From: Brassica napus
Taxonomy: Eukaryota > Streptophyta > Magnoliopsida > Brassicales > Brassicaceae
Assembly: GCF_020379485.1 (NCBI RefSeq)
Contig: NC_063444.1
Coordinates: forward strand, 124,001 to 188,000
Length of the DNA stretch: 64,000 bases
Direction of reading: 5' to 3'
A program made the translations under genes and the position numbers. How positions within the stretch are numbered: the first letter of the stretch is position 1; every line of letters begins with the position of its first letter. Positions 21,145 through 33,257 of the stretch are shown piece by piece. The notes beneath the pieces were generated by a model. The model was not told where the DNA came from. It made no database searches and saw nothing but the letters and a program-made list of their open reading frames with translations.

Positions 21145-21546
21145 GGTTCACCTCCTAGGGTGAACCTCTAGATTCACCAACCAATAGGATTGTGTTATTT
21201 CATATTCGATATTTTTTTTAAAAAAAAAACAAAATATTGTCAAATTATATTATTTTTCTAAAAATTAAAAGGTAAAAAATAAAAAATAAAAAATAGTAGT
21301 AATTACAAAAAAAAAATATTTTTAACGTCGTCAGCAAAACATTAAACCTAATTCTAAATCATAATCTCTAGCTGACGACGTTAAAAATATTTTTTTAATT
21401 TTTTTTTCTGTAGCTGCTATTTTTTTAAAAAAATTTTAATTTTAAAAACATAATATAACTTGATAATAATTTGTTTCTTTTTTTAAAAGATATCGAATTT
21501 GAAATAATGAAATTTTATTGGCTGGCCGGTAAACCTAGAGGTTCTC
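21145..21546. mobile_element. Inverted-repeat (foldback/MITE-like) element
   Basis: The outer arms starting at GAACCTCTAG (from 21162) match, in reverse complement, the segment ending CCTAGAGGTTC (to 21544). The similarity continues inward through CCAAT, TATTTCA and TTCGATAT words. An inner arm, AACGTCGTCAGC near 21324, is answered by GCTGACGACGTT near 21371. The whole 400 bp could fold into one long hairpin. No ORF and no clear target-site duplication are seen. Confidence 0.7.
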
Positions 21547-22461
21547 GTTTTTTAATAATACTCTCCTTCGACGTCTCTTAAATTCTCTTAAGACCATGAC
21601 CGACGGGATAATAAAGGAGGCGGAGATATACACGTGTAATGCTCAGGTCGTTATGTGTTAATATAAGCGAAACGGGAGAGTCTGCTTACGTGTGCGCACA
21701 GTGTTAAACGGGATCTCTCCTCGCACGTTTGTTTGTTTTTTGACGTTTGATTGTCCGAAGGACAAAATGTGTGTGATGCTTATTTTTTCTCTGTGGGAAA
21801 ATAATAGAGAAATTAGGACGTATATAGACGGTTTTCTCCGAAATTAAGTAGATACCACCCTAAACTAACATTTTTCTTTAATACCATTATACCCCTACAA
21901 TTTTACACCCCACCTGATTCTCTCCTGCATGATCTGCTTGATCTGCATTTGTCTTACTTGATCTGTTTGATATGTCCCGTTTGAACTGGTTTTACCATTC
22001 AAAGCCTAAATGAGAAGAAAACTGAATCTATTTCTACAATTAAAGAAACAAAAACTAATTGAATTTAAAATAGATAAATAGTTGAACTTCATCAGATATA
22101 GGTAACTAAATTCAGCACTTACACAAACACTAGTAGTTGCATCTACTAATTATAAAACATAAATTTTTAACATCAAACCTGAAAATTCAATAGTTACCGT
22201 TTAATAATGTTTTGATAATAAAATAACAATTCTTGCTATAAACACACATCCCACACGTATAACAAAAGTCAACCTTATTGAGCTAACATTATTTGGATGG
22301 ATATTTATAATAACTCAGCACAACTCGACGTATATGTTTCTTGGAGTTGAAATATAACGACGCAGATTATCTTATTTAAATGTCTTTGAGCGTACTATTC
22401 GATGACCGGAAGTATAATTGATACCGTAGCAGGTTGGGATCCTGATACAAAATTCTGGCGT

Positions 22462-22510
22462 AACGGCGATTAGGTATTTTTTTTTTTTTGTTAAGGAACG
22501 GCGATTAGGT
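22462..22510. repeat. Poly(T) micro-insertion flanked by 14-bp direct repeats
   Basis: AACGGCGATTAGGT occurs at 22462-22475 and 22497-22510. Between the copies are A, a run of 13 T, then GTTAAGG. The arrangement equals a poly(A) tail with almost no body between target-site duplications. Confidence 0.65.
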
Positions 22511-22796
22511 GTTAGATAGATGTTTTTGCTGGAAACAGCTCAAAAATTAATTAAAATTTATTTGAAAGGACACCCTATTGACTAAAAAACTTTCAATTTT
22601 CCAAGTACATCAAGTATTCATTCAAAACGAAATAATAATATTAATATTTAAATTTAAATTTATTTATTATATTTAATAGCTCCACGTAGCAATGGCCAAA
22701 AGACATATCCAGCGTAAAGAAAAAAATGAAAATAATTGAATTAATATGCTTATTTCGACTACTGTATAGTTCGTTTAATGCATCGCTGACTTTTTA

Positions 22797-23635
22797 TAGC
22801 ATCTCCAAAAAATATTCTATAACTTTGAATATATACAGATTTTTTATTCTCCAAAAAAGAATTTCAAAGCTTCAAATTTAAAGTTTTTAAAAAGCAAAAC
22901 TTTATATTTGAAGTTTTACTATTCAAAACTCTAATTTGAAGTTTCATCTTTTTATTTGTATATTAGTCCTTATAATTAATTATACCTCACATTTATGATT
23001 TTTAAGTATTTTCTCATTCATAGTTTTAATCATTAAAAAAAATTGTATTTTAAATATTTCAAATTTATTTTTATAAATTTAACTTTACACATAATATTTT
23101 TTAAAAATATTAAAATAAGACTTATAATATTTTAAAAATAGAATTAGACAACAAAAATATCACAAAAGAAATTTAATAGAATTTTTTTAAGAAGATACAT
23201 GAAGACATAATTATTACACAAATTTAAATATTACAACAACACTAATAGTCTAGTAAATTTTCTCCAGAACTTCTAAAATATTGTCTAAACAAATTTTGTG
23301 TAACCGAAAATGGAGCATTAAAAAATAATTTTGATGTAATAATATGATATTTTGCTTGTAGTTTAGTATTTAATTATATATTTCTATTTATAATTTTATA
23401 TTTAGTATAAGATTTCATTAACTAATATTACTATAATATTTTTATATATGTGCTAGTTATCTATAAAAAAATTATGGATTTATATTAATTATGACAAATA
23501 TAAAGAGCATAGTGTAAATTACAAATAATTTTGAAGTTATATTTGAAGTTTTGTTTTTTTGAAAAAAACACTTTGAAACTTCAAATATAAAGTTTGCAAA
23601 ACTCTAGAAAAGTGAATCTTTTTGGAGACGATCTT
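22797..23635. mobile_element. Probable non-autonomous DNA transposon with CTCCAAAAA ends
   Basis: The left end GCATCTCCAAAAA near 22799 is matched by the right end TTTTTGGAGACGATC near 23617, an imperfect inverted repeat of the GAGCATCTCCA type common in plant DNA transposons. Internal AACTTCAAATATAAAG words occur in both orientations. It has no coding capacity, and a target-site duplication could not be fixed. Confidence 0.5.
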
Positions 23636-26301
23636 AGACATACAACGTGAACCTTCATGGGGTTTTCTTGGTGAGTCTTTGTACAAAGTAAAATACAAAA
23701 TTGCTATTTAAAAACTTCTTAAAGTATAAAACAAAGGAGGTAGTGCGTAACTGTAGGAATTTGATTAATACGATTAGCTTAACTAGAGAAAATAAGGATT
23801 TGGAAAATTATTAGCAACACGTACACCATATTTGAAATAGGTTATAGAACACCGCATGTTCTACAGACGGTTGGAACAACTCGATTAGTTTCATGTTATA
23901 TTGGTGTCAGTTTTTAAGTCAATGTTTTGTACACATGTTTTTCAATAGTTTTATATGCTTTTGTATTTAAGCCAGCTATTTAGATTAAGTTTGGCGGTCA
24001 AAAGTTTGTGATGTTAATTAATTTATAATCATATCACGAGAGACAGTTACAATATTGTAAGTTGTGCTTGTACGGCGAATTTCATTATAAGTTATGTATC
24101 ATAATGATTGATCAATAATTTTATAGCTTGGTCCAAATACAACTGCATATGATGTATTGAGATTGCACTCTGGGGGAGGGGAAACGCTGTTATAGTTTAC
24201 CATCTTTACGCATATCATCAACGTGTACATATATATTATTTTTTATGATTTTATTGGCTATATGTTATTTTATGAAAGTTTTTACAAAAAAAAAATATTA
24301 TATGGTTCACCAATACTCACGCATTTTTCATGGTTTGTTTTACTTAAATTATATGTCATATATATATATATATATTATGTCGAATATAGAGATATTTCTT
24401 TAACAAAAAAGGAAAAAAAGGAAAAAAAGTTCAGAGGCATTTGATTTCTCGAATTCTAACTTTAAACTATCCCGTAATTATTCATCACGTTATAATAATA
24501 ATAATAATATTACTAAACTTCACGCATCTACCATATATAATAAATATGAAAATAAAAACCAAACATTATAACTAACCACTATACTGTTTTCTGGAGATTA
24601 ATACAATTAGATAATTTACATCAAAGTATGACTCATATTATTTTAATAATTTGTAGGAAACCACTAATGAAAACATATTATATTCTATAAGCTATCAAAA
24701 TTGCATTTCAGAAATTATTATCCATTTCATAAATATTTTACTATTTTTCCTTTATTTTATATTACTGGACACAAGTCATCATAATTTTATTTTTGTATAA
24801 GCTATAAGCTAAAGTTTCTTTTTAGGCTTTTTTAGTCTTTGTAAATGCCTATTTTTTCTACTTGATCAATAAATTTCACATTTTATCAGAAAAAATACTA
24901 AGGAAAATAGAGAAAGAAAGGTAAAGATACGGAGATGGCCGGAAAAAGCCACCATATTATTTTCCACCTCCATTAAATCATCTCATAACTTTGCATTATT
25001 TCTCATTATTGTTGTTACGAATCAATCACCACTCATTAGCTCTCAGACAACTATCAGGATTTGGGTTTTGGTTATTTGTTCTCTCATTTTTTCCAGACAA
25101 TATTTTGTAATTAAACCAGGAGTTGGGAGAGAGTGAGATGGTCAAAAGACGACATATCAACGTGCGGAACTACGCCGCGTCAACAACCTAGACATAAGCA
25201 CGTGTGTACTTTTGCATACCTACAACGCTGATCATCCGTTGTGATAAACGATTATTCCAAATTTATTTCTTGATTTTAGTTATAATTACTAATTAGTGTG
25301 TTAGCCTCTCCTTTCTCTTCAGCAGACAAAAGAAAACAAGTAAAGAAATAGATGGAAAGCCCATCAAAGGTAGGGCCTATGAAGGAAAAAATATCGTCAA
25401 ATGGGTCCCATGCATTATCCTCATGTGGGTCAGTACAGTAGTAACAAAAAAAAAACAGACGCATTTTGTCAGTGAAAAGGGCAAAAAAGAACAGAACAAG
25501 AAAGGCTTTCGGTGTGTGGTAAATAACTCCTGAAGCTCAACTCCAATGACTTTTATACCGTGGTCCCACAGATTGTCAGTAATAATCCAAGGTCATTTTC
25601 GTATTTGCGTTGAGAAAGAGCAGCTTCTTTACTAGATTTACTGCTAGATACATGTACGGTTAGATTTACCGAAGAAGAAGAATAAATAAAAGCAAATCAA
25701 CATTTATTTTACAGGTTGATTTGTGACCGTTGAGATGAGATCAATGGCTGGGATTGGTTGCAGACCATTCGGGGTCCATCTCGTACAGTATTGCAAACAT
25801 TTACGAACGTCTGTGTTAGTCACACTTTAGATAGGTACACTACTCTCTACCAATCAACCTCGTCTCCATGAGCGCTGTACACCTAAACGATGCCGGTGTG
25901 TTATCGCGTGTTGATAACTGGCGAAGGGAGAGCGTGGGGGTTCCGCCCCACGAACGCTTAACCAGTGAGAGGAGGACAGTTCGCCTATTTTTGTAGTTTC
26001 GAGTCATTGCCTAATTGCCTTCTTGGCGTTTTGCTTAATTATGATGACATTATAGAATACAATGTTATATTATGAGATATATACATAATAAATACATCGC
26101 TACACACTTTTCATTTCAGTTCGTGTAAAAGGTTACTTGTACCAATATAATATTTAGATCACGGCGTTTTTTTCGTTCATTGTAATTACACAAACCTTCC
26201 AAAAAGAGTTACAAAAATGTCCTCCTCCTTAATTTTCTTCTTTATTTAGGTGGCGAGATTGGTTAAGACTCGAAAACAGTGACCAGTTTCCGATACCCCA
26301 A
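23636..26301. other. Gene-free interval upstream of the Helitron
   Basis: AT-rich, with TA-rich simple sequence near 24359-24374. A more GC-rich patch at about 25730-26000 contains a short perfect hairpin (25933-25952). No ORF of note is present. Confidence 0.5.
25933..25952. other. Short GC-rich hairpin
   Basis: CGTGGGG at 25933-25939 pairs with CCCCACG at 25946-25952 around a 6-nt loop. It stands out in AT-rich intergenic DNA. Function is unknown. Confidence 0.5.
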
Positions 26302-27342
26302 TCTTATATATTAAAACAGAAGTCCTTGATTCATGTGTAACTTTTTTAAAAATAGACTCTCACTAGAAATCAGTTATCATTCATTTATTACTAATAATAT
26401 AGATTAATAATATATCATTCATAATATAACATCGACTCGTAAAAATCCGGATTGGTTAACAAACTCACATTGATTCATGTGTGATATTTTTATTTGAATC
26501 ATCATTTAATTTTTTTATTAAATATATTTTCTTAATGCTAATATATAATCTTTTAACTACTTAAATCATAATATAATTTGATATCTTTTAATTTAAATAT
26601 AAATATATATATTTAATTTTCTTAACAAATGTGTTAAAAAACATTATAACAATATCTTAGTTATCAAAAATTGTATATAAATATTTTCACTAATTTTTTA
26701 ATTAGCAATGAAATTAATGTTATTATACATTAATATATATATATATATATACTCAGTTATCTTTTATAAAATGAAAACAATTATATCAAATTTTACTATT
26801 TTATAGTTATATCTATCATTTTAAAATAAAACATTGTATTTAACTAAATATGATAAAATTATTTTAAACTGATAAATTAATATATTTTATTTTCACAAAC
26901 ATTAAAAATTTATGCCAGAAATATAATATGTTGGTAGAACAGGCTAACATTAGTAAATTAGATAATTCATGTATAAAATTAACTTATGTTAAATGTTAAA
27001 CTTTATATATATATATATATATATATATAGTTATTATATTAGATGAATAAACATAAAAAAATATTGATAAAGGAAATCTAGCGCTTTGAATTACAGATCA
27101 TGATCATAATAATTGAATAAAAAATAATTTTAAAATACATATAATAAAAAATACCAAATATATGTGATGATTTGAAATAATCAATTAACGTACAGCATGA
27201 AAACTATCAAATTGTTATATTTAAAATAATTATATATAAACATTCAAATATATAAGTAACTTAAAAAATATATTATAATTATGTAAAATATATATAAACA
27301 TGAAAAATTAATACCCGTACGGTTGTGCGGATCCAAATCTAG
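26302..27342. mobile_element. Non-autonomous Helitron
   Basis: The 5' terminus is TCTTATATATTAAAACAGAA, preceded by A. The 3' terminus has a hairpin, CCGTAC-GGTT-GTGCGG, followed after 10 nt by CTAG and then T. A|TC...CTAG|T insertion, the 3' hairpin and no target-site duplication are the Helitron signature. The 1.04-kb interior is very AT-rich and encodes no Rep/helicase, as in ATREP-type elements. Confidence 0.85.
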
Positions 27343-28794
27343 TTTTATCTTTAATATTAAAGTGATAGTAATATACTAATATAATAGAAAAGGCCTTGAG
27401 AAAAGTTTGGTCTATCCGTCTATGTAAGTGCCACAGAAACCGAAAGAGATCTAACGTAAAAGTAAGAGATATTAGCTAACTAGTGAGAAAAGGATTAGCG
27501 AAGACTGATGATAGTATTAATGAGAAAAGAATTAGCGAAGACATAATTATAACAAAATTAATAATTGATATTACTAACAGAAAAGTGATGGAATCTGCCA
27601 CTAATTGACACTCATGTCCCAATCGTCGATCACACGTACGCTCGTTTTTTTCTTTCTTTCTCTTTTATAAAAAGCTAGAGAGACAATCTCTCCTCCAACT
27701 TTTCTTTGTTTCAGGCACAAGTGCGAGTGAACAATAGTCGGGTGCTAATTTCAAAGGTTTGTGTGGTTGGTGCGAAATTCATGTAAACTACTAACATAAT
27801 TACCTTAACGTTATACCTATTTCTCGCTATCACATTCAATACATTAACATTATACTACGGATTATCATGACAAAAAGATTTCGATCCTTATATTACGTTC
27901 CAGTTTTACTGATTTACTTAACCACTATTCCATAAATGAGGATATCAGAATAGACACATCTATTTTTTTGGTAAGACAAGCTAAATGTGATTGAGATAGA
28001 ATATTGAGAAATAGTTGAAAAAGTCTAAAGATAAGATTAAAAAGGGTAACTAGGATTATAGCTTTTGGAAGAGCTGATCACATCCCCTAATCTCACGTTA
28101 ATTAAACTTCTCTCATGTACTGACACAAATAACATCATTTCTTTATCTATTTTAAAATTTGCTTTAAAGATTTAAGGATTTTGTAATGTCATTATTTTAT
28201 TAATTTCATTGTATCCTCTTGCATTAATTATAATTTTCATAGTTTAAACCCCTATTCTAAAAATCGGTCGCCTGGGCGTTACGCGTCACTCTTTTGTTCC
28301 GATTTATGCTAAATCGGTTAAAAAAATTAGATATCCGATTTTCTCCGTCCAGACCGCTTAAATGACCGCCTAATCTATTTTTTTTCTTTCTATTTTTAAT
28401 AATATTTTTATTTATTTATTTGATCTAAAATTTTATAAATATCATTTATATTCATAATTTTGATGAAAATAACATTATATTAAGTTTATATATTCTATTT
28501 GTGTGTTTTATACAATCTTAAACATGAAAATGTATTAATGTTATACACAATTAAAAATTAACATGTTTTATAACATAGTAAACAATATAAAAATTCCGGT
28601 GCTAGACCCAATCCGACCGTCCGACTAGCGTCTACCCCATTTCTGGGTTTAAACGCATCCAATAATTAAAAGTAGTATTATTTGTTTGTATCTGTTATCG
28701 AAACTGAAATTAATATTTTTAAGTAATAATCAGAAGAAGAGGTAACATGGCAAGCGAGTCCACAGCTGTGACCACTCTTCCCTTCAGCATTTGA
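27343..28794. other. BRI1 upstream region
   Basis: Non-coding sequence that presumably includes the BRI1 promoter. A CACACG word at 27631 (CGTGTG on the other strand) has the core of a brassinosteroid-response element but may be chance. A degenerate inverted-repeat element may lie at 28244-28653. Confidence 0.4.
28244..28653. mobile_element. Possible degenerate DNA transposon
   Basis: GTTTAAACCC at 28244 and GGGTTTAAAC ending at 28653 are inverted. Both subterminal regions carry GC-rich words with CCG and TAGCG/GGGCG that differ sharply from the AT-rich core. The core palindrome GTTTAAAC weakens the evidence for true terminal repeats. Confidence 0.35.
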
Positions 28795-28802
28795 TATATA
28801 TA
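28795..28802 (+). promoter_or_regulatory. TATA box of BRI1
   Basis: TATATATA lies 146 bp before the BRI1 ATG and is followed by a CT-rich leader typical of plant transcripts. Confidence 0.55.
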
Positions 28803-28897
28803 CCTTCTTTCATCTTCCTTCTTCCGTCTTTTGACTCTCTTCTCTCTCTCTCTTTGGCTCTTCTAAATCTCTCTTCAAAGCTTTCATTTCCTCTCTA

Positions 28898-28918
28898 ATG
28901 GTGAAACCAAAACCCTAG
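28898..28918 (+). other. Upstream ORF in the BRI1 leader
   Basis: ATG GTG AAA CCA AAA CCC TAG encodes a 6-residue peptide ending 29 bp before the BRI1 start. If the leader starts near the TATA box, ribosomes would meet this ATG first. Confidence 0.5.
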
Positions 28919-28947
28919 ATTCACTCTCCATCCATCTTATCTCTAGA

Positions 28948-31900
28948 ATGAAGACTTTTCTAAGCTTCTTACTTTCTGTAACCACTTTCTTCTCCTTCTT
29001 TTCTCTTTCCCTTCAAGCTTCTTCAGCATCTCTGTCTTTGTACAGAGAAATTCACCAGCTTATCAGCTTCAAAAACGTTCTTCCCGACAAGAACCTGCTC
29101 CCAGATTGGTCTCCCAACAAGAACCCGTGTACATACGACGGCGTGACTTGCAGAGACGACAGGGTTACTTCGATTGATCTCAGCTCCAAGCCTCTCAACG
29201 TCGGATTCAGCGCCGTGGCTTCGTCTCTCTTGTCCCTCACCGGATTAGAATCTCTGTCTCTCTCAGACTCCCACATCAACGGCTCCATTACTACTTTCAA
29301 GTGCTCTGCTTCTCTCACCACCTTGGATCTATCTCGGAACTATATCTCCGGTCCTGTAACTACTTTGTCAAGCCTCGGTTCATGCATCGGTCTGAAACAT
29401 CTCAACGTCTCCTCCAACACCCTCGATTTTCCCGCGAAAATCTCAGGTGGAATGAAGAAGCTCAGCAGCTTAGAAGTTTTGGATCTCTCAGCGAACTCTC
29501 TCTCCGGTGATAACGTCGTCGGTTGGGCTCTCTCCGACGGCTGTGAAGCGTTGAAGCACTTTGCGATCAGCGGAAACAAAATCAGCGGAGACGTTGATGT
29601 CTCTCGTTGCGTGAATCTCGAGTTTCTCGACGTTTCCTCGAACAATTTCTCCACCGGGATTCCATCTCTCGGAGACTGCTCGGCTCTGCGGCATCTCGAC
29701 ATCTCCGGGAACAAATTATCCGGCGAGTTCTCCAGTGTTATCTCCTCCTGCACAGACCTCAGGTCGTTGAACGTCTCCGGCAATCTCTTCGCCGGAACCA
29801 TCCCTTCGCTGCCGCTCAAAAGCCTCCGGTATCTCTCCCTAGCCGCGAACAAATTCACCGGCGAGATTCCGGAGATTCTCTCCGGCGCGTGTGGTACACT
29901 CACCGGGCTCGATCTCTCCGGAAACGACTTCTACGGCACGGTTCCTCCTTTCTTCGGCTCTTGCTCCCTCCTGGAATCACTCGTGTTGTCGAGTAACAAC
30001 TTCTCCGGCGAGTTACCGGTGGATACGTTACTGAAGATGAGTAATCTCAAGGTGCTCGATCTCTCTTTCAACGAGTTTTCCGGCGAGTTACCGGAATCTC
30101 TGACGAACCTCTCCGCCTCGCTGCTGACGCTAGATCTCAGCGCCAACAAATTCACCGGTACGATTCTCCCGAATCTCTGCCGGAGCACTAAGAGCACGCT
30201 CCAGGAGCTTTACCTTCAGAACAACGGCTTCACCGGGAAGATTCCGCCGACGTTGAGCAACTGTTCGGAGCTGGTTTCGCTTCACCTGAGCTTCAATTAC
30301 CTCTTCGGGACCATCCCATCGAGTCTAGGCTCTCTCTCGAAGCTCCGAGATCTGAAGCTGTGGATGAATATGCTTGAAGGTGAGATCCCTCAAGAGCTAA
30401 TGTACGTCAACACCTTGGAGACTCTCATTCTCGACTTCAACGACTTAACCGGCGAAATCCCTTCCGGTTTAAGCAACTGTACCAATCTTAACTGGATATC
30501 TCTGTCCAATAACAAGTTAACCGGTCAGATTCCCCGGTGGATCGGCCGGTTAGAGAATCTCGCCATCCTCAAGCTAAGTAACAACTCTTTCTACGGAAAC
30601 ATCCCGGCTGAGCTCGGCGACTGCCGGAGCCTAATCTGGCTCGATCTCAACACCAATAACCTCAACGGGACGATTCCGGCGGAAATGTTCAAACAATCCG
30701 GGAAAATCGCTGCGAATTTCATCTCCGGGAAGAGGTACGCTTACATAAAAAACGATGGGATGAATAAAGAGTGTCACGGAGCTGGTAACTTGCTTGAGTT
30801 TCAAGGAATCAGACCGGAGCAGCTTAACCGGGTTTCCACGAGGAACCCGTGTAATTTCACTAGAGTCTATAACGGTCACACTTCGCCTACGTTTGATAAC
30901 AACGGCTCCATGATGTTCCTCGACATGTCTTATAACATGTTGTCTGGATACATACCGAAAGAGATTGGTTCGATGCCGTATCTGTTTATTCTCAACTTGG
31001 GTCATAACTTTATCTCTGGTTCGATCCCCGACGAGGTGGGTGATCTGAGAGGGTTGAACATTCTTGATCTTTCGAGCAATAAGCTCGATGGGAGGATCCC
31101 TACGGCGATGTCGGCACTTACTATGCTTACGGAGATTGATTTGTCGAATAATTTGTTATCCGGACCGATTCCTGAGATGGGTCAGTTCGAGACTTTTCCA
31201 CCGGCGAAGTTCTTGAACAACTCTGGTCTCTGCGGTTATCCGCTTCCAAAGTGTGGTCCTGCAAATGGAGACGGGGGTGCTCACCATTCAAGATCTGACG
31301 GTAGGAAACAGCCATCTCTTGCGGGTAGTGTTGCGATGGGACTGTTGTTCTCTCTCGTATGCATATTTGGGCTGGTCCTTCTTGGTAGAGAGATGAGGAA
31401 GAGACGGAGGGAGAGAGAGGTGGCGTTGGAGATGTATGCGGAAGGGAATGGGAATGGGAACTCCGGCGATAGAACCGCTTACAACACGGACTGGAAGATG
31501 ACCGGCGTAAAAGAGGCCTTGAGTATCAACCTTGCTGCTTTCGAGAAGCCGTTGCGGAAACTCACTTTTGCTGATCTTCTCCAGGCCACGAACGGATTCC
31601 ACAACGATAGTATGATTGGTTCGGGCGGGTTCGGAGATGTTTACAAGGCGGTTTTGAAAGATGGAAGCGCAGTGGCTATCAAGAAACTGATCCAGATTAG
31701 TGGCCAAGGCGATAGAGAGTTCATGGCGGAGATGGAGACGATAGGGAAGATCAAACACAGGAACCTTGTTCCGCTTCTCGGTTACTGCAAAGTCGGAGAA
31801 GAGCGGCTTCTCGTCTACGAGTTCATGAAGTATGGGAGCTTGGAAGATGTATTGCACGACCCAAAGAAAGCTGGCGTGAAACTTAACTGGTCCATGCGGC

Positions 31901-32541
31901 GAAAAATCGCCATTGGATCGGCTAGAGGACTCGCATTTCTTCACCACAACTGCATTCCTCATATTATCCACAGAGACATGAAATCGAGCAACGTGTTGTT
32001 GGACGAAAACATGGAAGCGAGGGTTTCAGATTTCGGCATGGCGCGGCTGATGAGCGCGATGGACACGCATTTGAGTGTCAGTACATTAGCCGGAACACCA
32101 GGTTATGTTCCTCCTGAATATTACCAAAGCTTCAGGTGTTCAACAAAAGGAGACGTTTACAGTTACGGCGTGGTGTTGCTAGAGCTGCTTACGGGTAAAC
32201 GACCAACCGATTCACCGGATTTTGGAGATAATAACCTTGTTGGATGGGTAAAACAGCATGCGAAACTGCGGGTTAGCGATGTGTTCGATCAAGAGATTAT
32301 GAAGGAAGATCCAGCGCTAGAGAATGAACTTATACAGCACCTAAAAGTTGCAATGGCTTGTTTGGATGATCGGGCTTGGAAGCGACCGACCATGATACAA
32401 GTCATGGCAAAGTTCAAGGAGATTCAAGCGGAGTCGGGGATAGATTCGCAGTCGACGATCGGATCAATAGAGGATGGAGGGTTCAGTACAATAGAGATGG
32501 TTGATATGAGTATTAAAGAAGTTCCTGAAGGAAAATTCTGA
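28948..32541 (+). CDS. BRI1: Brassinosteroid receptor kinase BRI1, complete
   Basis: An intronless ORF of 1197 residues (A. thaliana BRI1 is 1196). In order: signal peptide (about 1-24), N-cap with the paired cysteines of [10 protein letters not shown], about 25 leucine-rich repeats, the island domain (about 587-656, with RYAYIKNDG and GIRPEQLNR) that with its neighbouring repeats binds brassinolide, and the last repeats. A second cysteine pair ([10 protein letters not shown]), a transmembrane helix (about 791-815), a basic juxtamembrane segment and a Ser/Thr kinase follow. Kinase motifs are intact: [14 protein letters not shown] (K912), HRDMKSSN (D1010), DFG and the activation segment [13 protein letters not shown]. 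The C-terminal regulatory tail ends EVPEGKF. At the plasma membrane it pairs with BAK1/SERKs, phosphorylates BSKs and releases BKI1. No disabling change is seen. At4g39400 is the syntenic gene. Confidence 0.98.
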   Translation: MKTFLSFLLSVTTFFSFFSLSLQASSASLSLYREIHQLISFKNVLPDKNLLPDWSPNKNPCTYDGVTCRDDRVTSIDLSSKPLNVGFSAVASSLLSLTGLESLSLSDSHINGSITTFKCSASLTTLDLSRNYISGPVTTLSSLGSCIGLKHLNVSSNTLDFPAKISGGMKKLSSLEVLDLSANSLSGDNVVGWALSDGCEALKHFAISGNKISGDVDVSRCVNLEFLDVSSNNFSTGIPSLGDCSALRHLDISGNKLSGEFSSVISSCTDLRSLNVSGNLFAGTIPSLPLKSLRYLSLAANKFTGEIPEILSGACGTLTGLDLSGNDFYGTVPPFFGSCSLLESLVLSSNNFSGELPVDTLLKMSNLKVLDLSFNEFSGELPESLTNLSASLLTLDLSANKFTGTILPNLCRSTKSTLQELYLQNNGFTGKIPPTLSNCSELVSLHLSFNYLFGTIPSSLGSLSKLRDLKLWMNMLEGEIPQELMYVNTLETLILDFNDLTGEIPSGLSNCTNLNWISLSNNKLTGQIPRWIGRLENLAILKLSNNSFYGNIPAELGDCRSLIWLDLNTNNLNGTIPAEMFKQSGKIAANFISGKRYAYIKNDGMNKECHGAGNLLEFQGIRPEQLNRVSTRNPCNFTRVYNGHTSPTFDNNGSMMFLDMSYNMLSGYIPKEIGSMPYLFILNLGHNFISGSIPDEVGDLRGLNILDLSSNKLDGRIPTAMSALTMLTEIDLSNNLLSGPIPEMGQFETFPPAKFLNNSGLCGYPLPKCGPANGDGGAHHSRSDGRKQPSLAGSVAMGLLFSLVCIFGLVLLGREMRKRRREREVALEMYAEGNGNGNSGDRTAYNTDWKMTGVKEALSINLAAFEKPLRKLTFADLLQATNGFHNDSMIGSGGFGDVYKAVLKDGSAVAIKKLIQISGQGDREFMAEMETIGKIKHRNLVPLLGYCKVGEERLLVYEFMKYGSLEDVLHDPKKAGVKLNWSMRRKIAIGSARGLAFLHHNCIPHIIHRDMKSSNVLLDENMEARVSDFGMARLMSAMDTHLSVSTLAGTPGYVPPEYYQSFRCSTKGDVYSYGVVLLELLTGKRPTDSPDFGDNNLVGWVKQHAKLRVSDVFDQEIMKEDPALENELIQHLKVAMACLDDRAWKRPTMIQVMAKFKEIQAESGIDSQSTIGSIEDGGFSTIEMVDMSIKEVPEGKF

Positions 32542-33185
32542 AAAGTTTAGAAACAGAAACAGAACCAAACCAGATTCTTTTGAACTCCAAGGGTCCACTC
32601 CAATTTTCCTTTGGTCTATTCTTTTTTTTTTGTATCTTTCTACTGTATTCTAAAATGTATTTATGTTATTTATACATAAGACCGGATGTTTGGTTCCTTT
32701 GGACTTGGGGATGGAGAAAAAAGAGTAGCAAAGCAACTTTGTTAAGAATATGTAAATATACAGTTTTTTTTTGTAACTACAGTTTTCTTTTTAGACTTGG
32801 ATTATGCTTTTTAGTTCTATGAAAATTTCCACTGAATTCTTGAAGTGATAATTTTAATATATGAAATGAATCGTGAAAAATCCACATTGGTTTTGTGTAT
32901 AAAATTCCGACCGATCTTTACACGTGATCTATTATTTCACTACTGTCGTAATTAATTTGGGGAATTCACAGTGCACGGGAACGGGAATTTAAACATTTTT
33001 TTTTCTTTTTCCTGGGGGCAGGGGTACTGTTTTTCATATAAAATGTTTATTATTATCTTCTTCTTTCCTGAATATTACTATAGATGAATTGATCCGTTGT
33101 ACCATATTTATTATTTCTATCTGCCTTATTCAGTGCAACTCTATTTATTTTAATTTTCTTCTGTCGAAATATATATATTTTTAGT
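32542..33185. other. BRI1 3' region between BRI1 and the PLS-like ORF
   Basis: Probable BRI1 3' UTR followed by AT-rich sequence. The minus-strand PLS-like ORF ends 645 bp from the BRI1 stop, so the two genes converge. Confidence 0.5.
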
Positions 33186-33257
33186 TTAAACTGTTTTTTT
33201 TTGCTGGAGAAATGGACCTTCGCTTCGCCTGAAATTAAAACAAAGTCTGGGTTTCAT
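33186..33257 (-). CDS. PLS: POLARIS-like small peptide
   Basis: A 23-residue ORF on the minus strand starts MKPRLCFNFRR, the same first 11 residues as the A. thaliana POLARIS peptide as I remember it. It then diverges completely and ends earlier (about 36 residues in A. thaliana). It lies just beyond BRI1, where PLS (At4g39403) sits, with WRKY13 as the next gene. PLS acts in the root tip; it dampens ethylene signalling at the ETR1 receptor and supports auxin transport and vascular patterning. The frame stays open upstream to another ATG at 33401, so a 71-residue product ending in the same peptide is possible. Conservation of Cys6 and the basic N terminus, beside loss of the rest, could mean a shortened functional peptide or a gene in decay. 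Confidence 0.7.
   Translation of the reverse strand: MKPRLCFNFRRSEGPFLQQKKTV

Larger units (their letters stand above)
20573..22796. other. 3' region of URGT4 and AT-rich intergenic DNA
   Basis: The first about 150 bp probably are the transporter 3' UTR. The rest has no gene; it contains a long inverted-repeat element (21145-21545) and a poly(T) micro-insertion (22462-22510). Confidence 0.5.

Noticed and set aside
27631..27636. CACACG word as a brassinosteroid-response element for BRI1 feedback
   Set aside because: A single hexamer 1.3 kb from the gene is expected by chance; nothing else supports it.
29340..31971. Long minus-strand ORFs antisense to BRI1 (up to 227 codons)
   Set aside because: They mirror the codon bias of the BRI1 coding strand and have no independent support.
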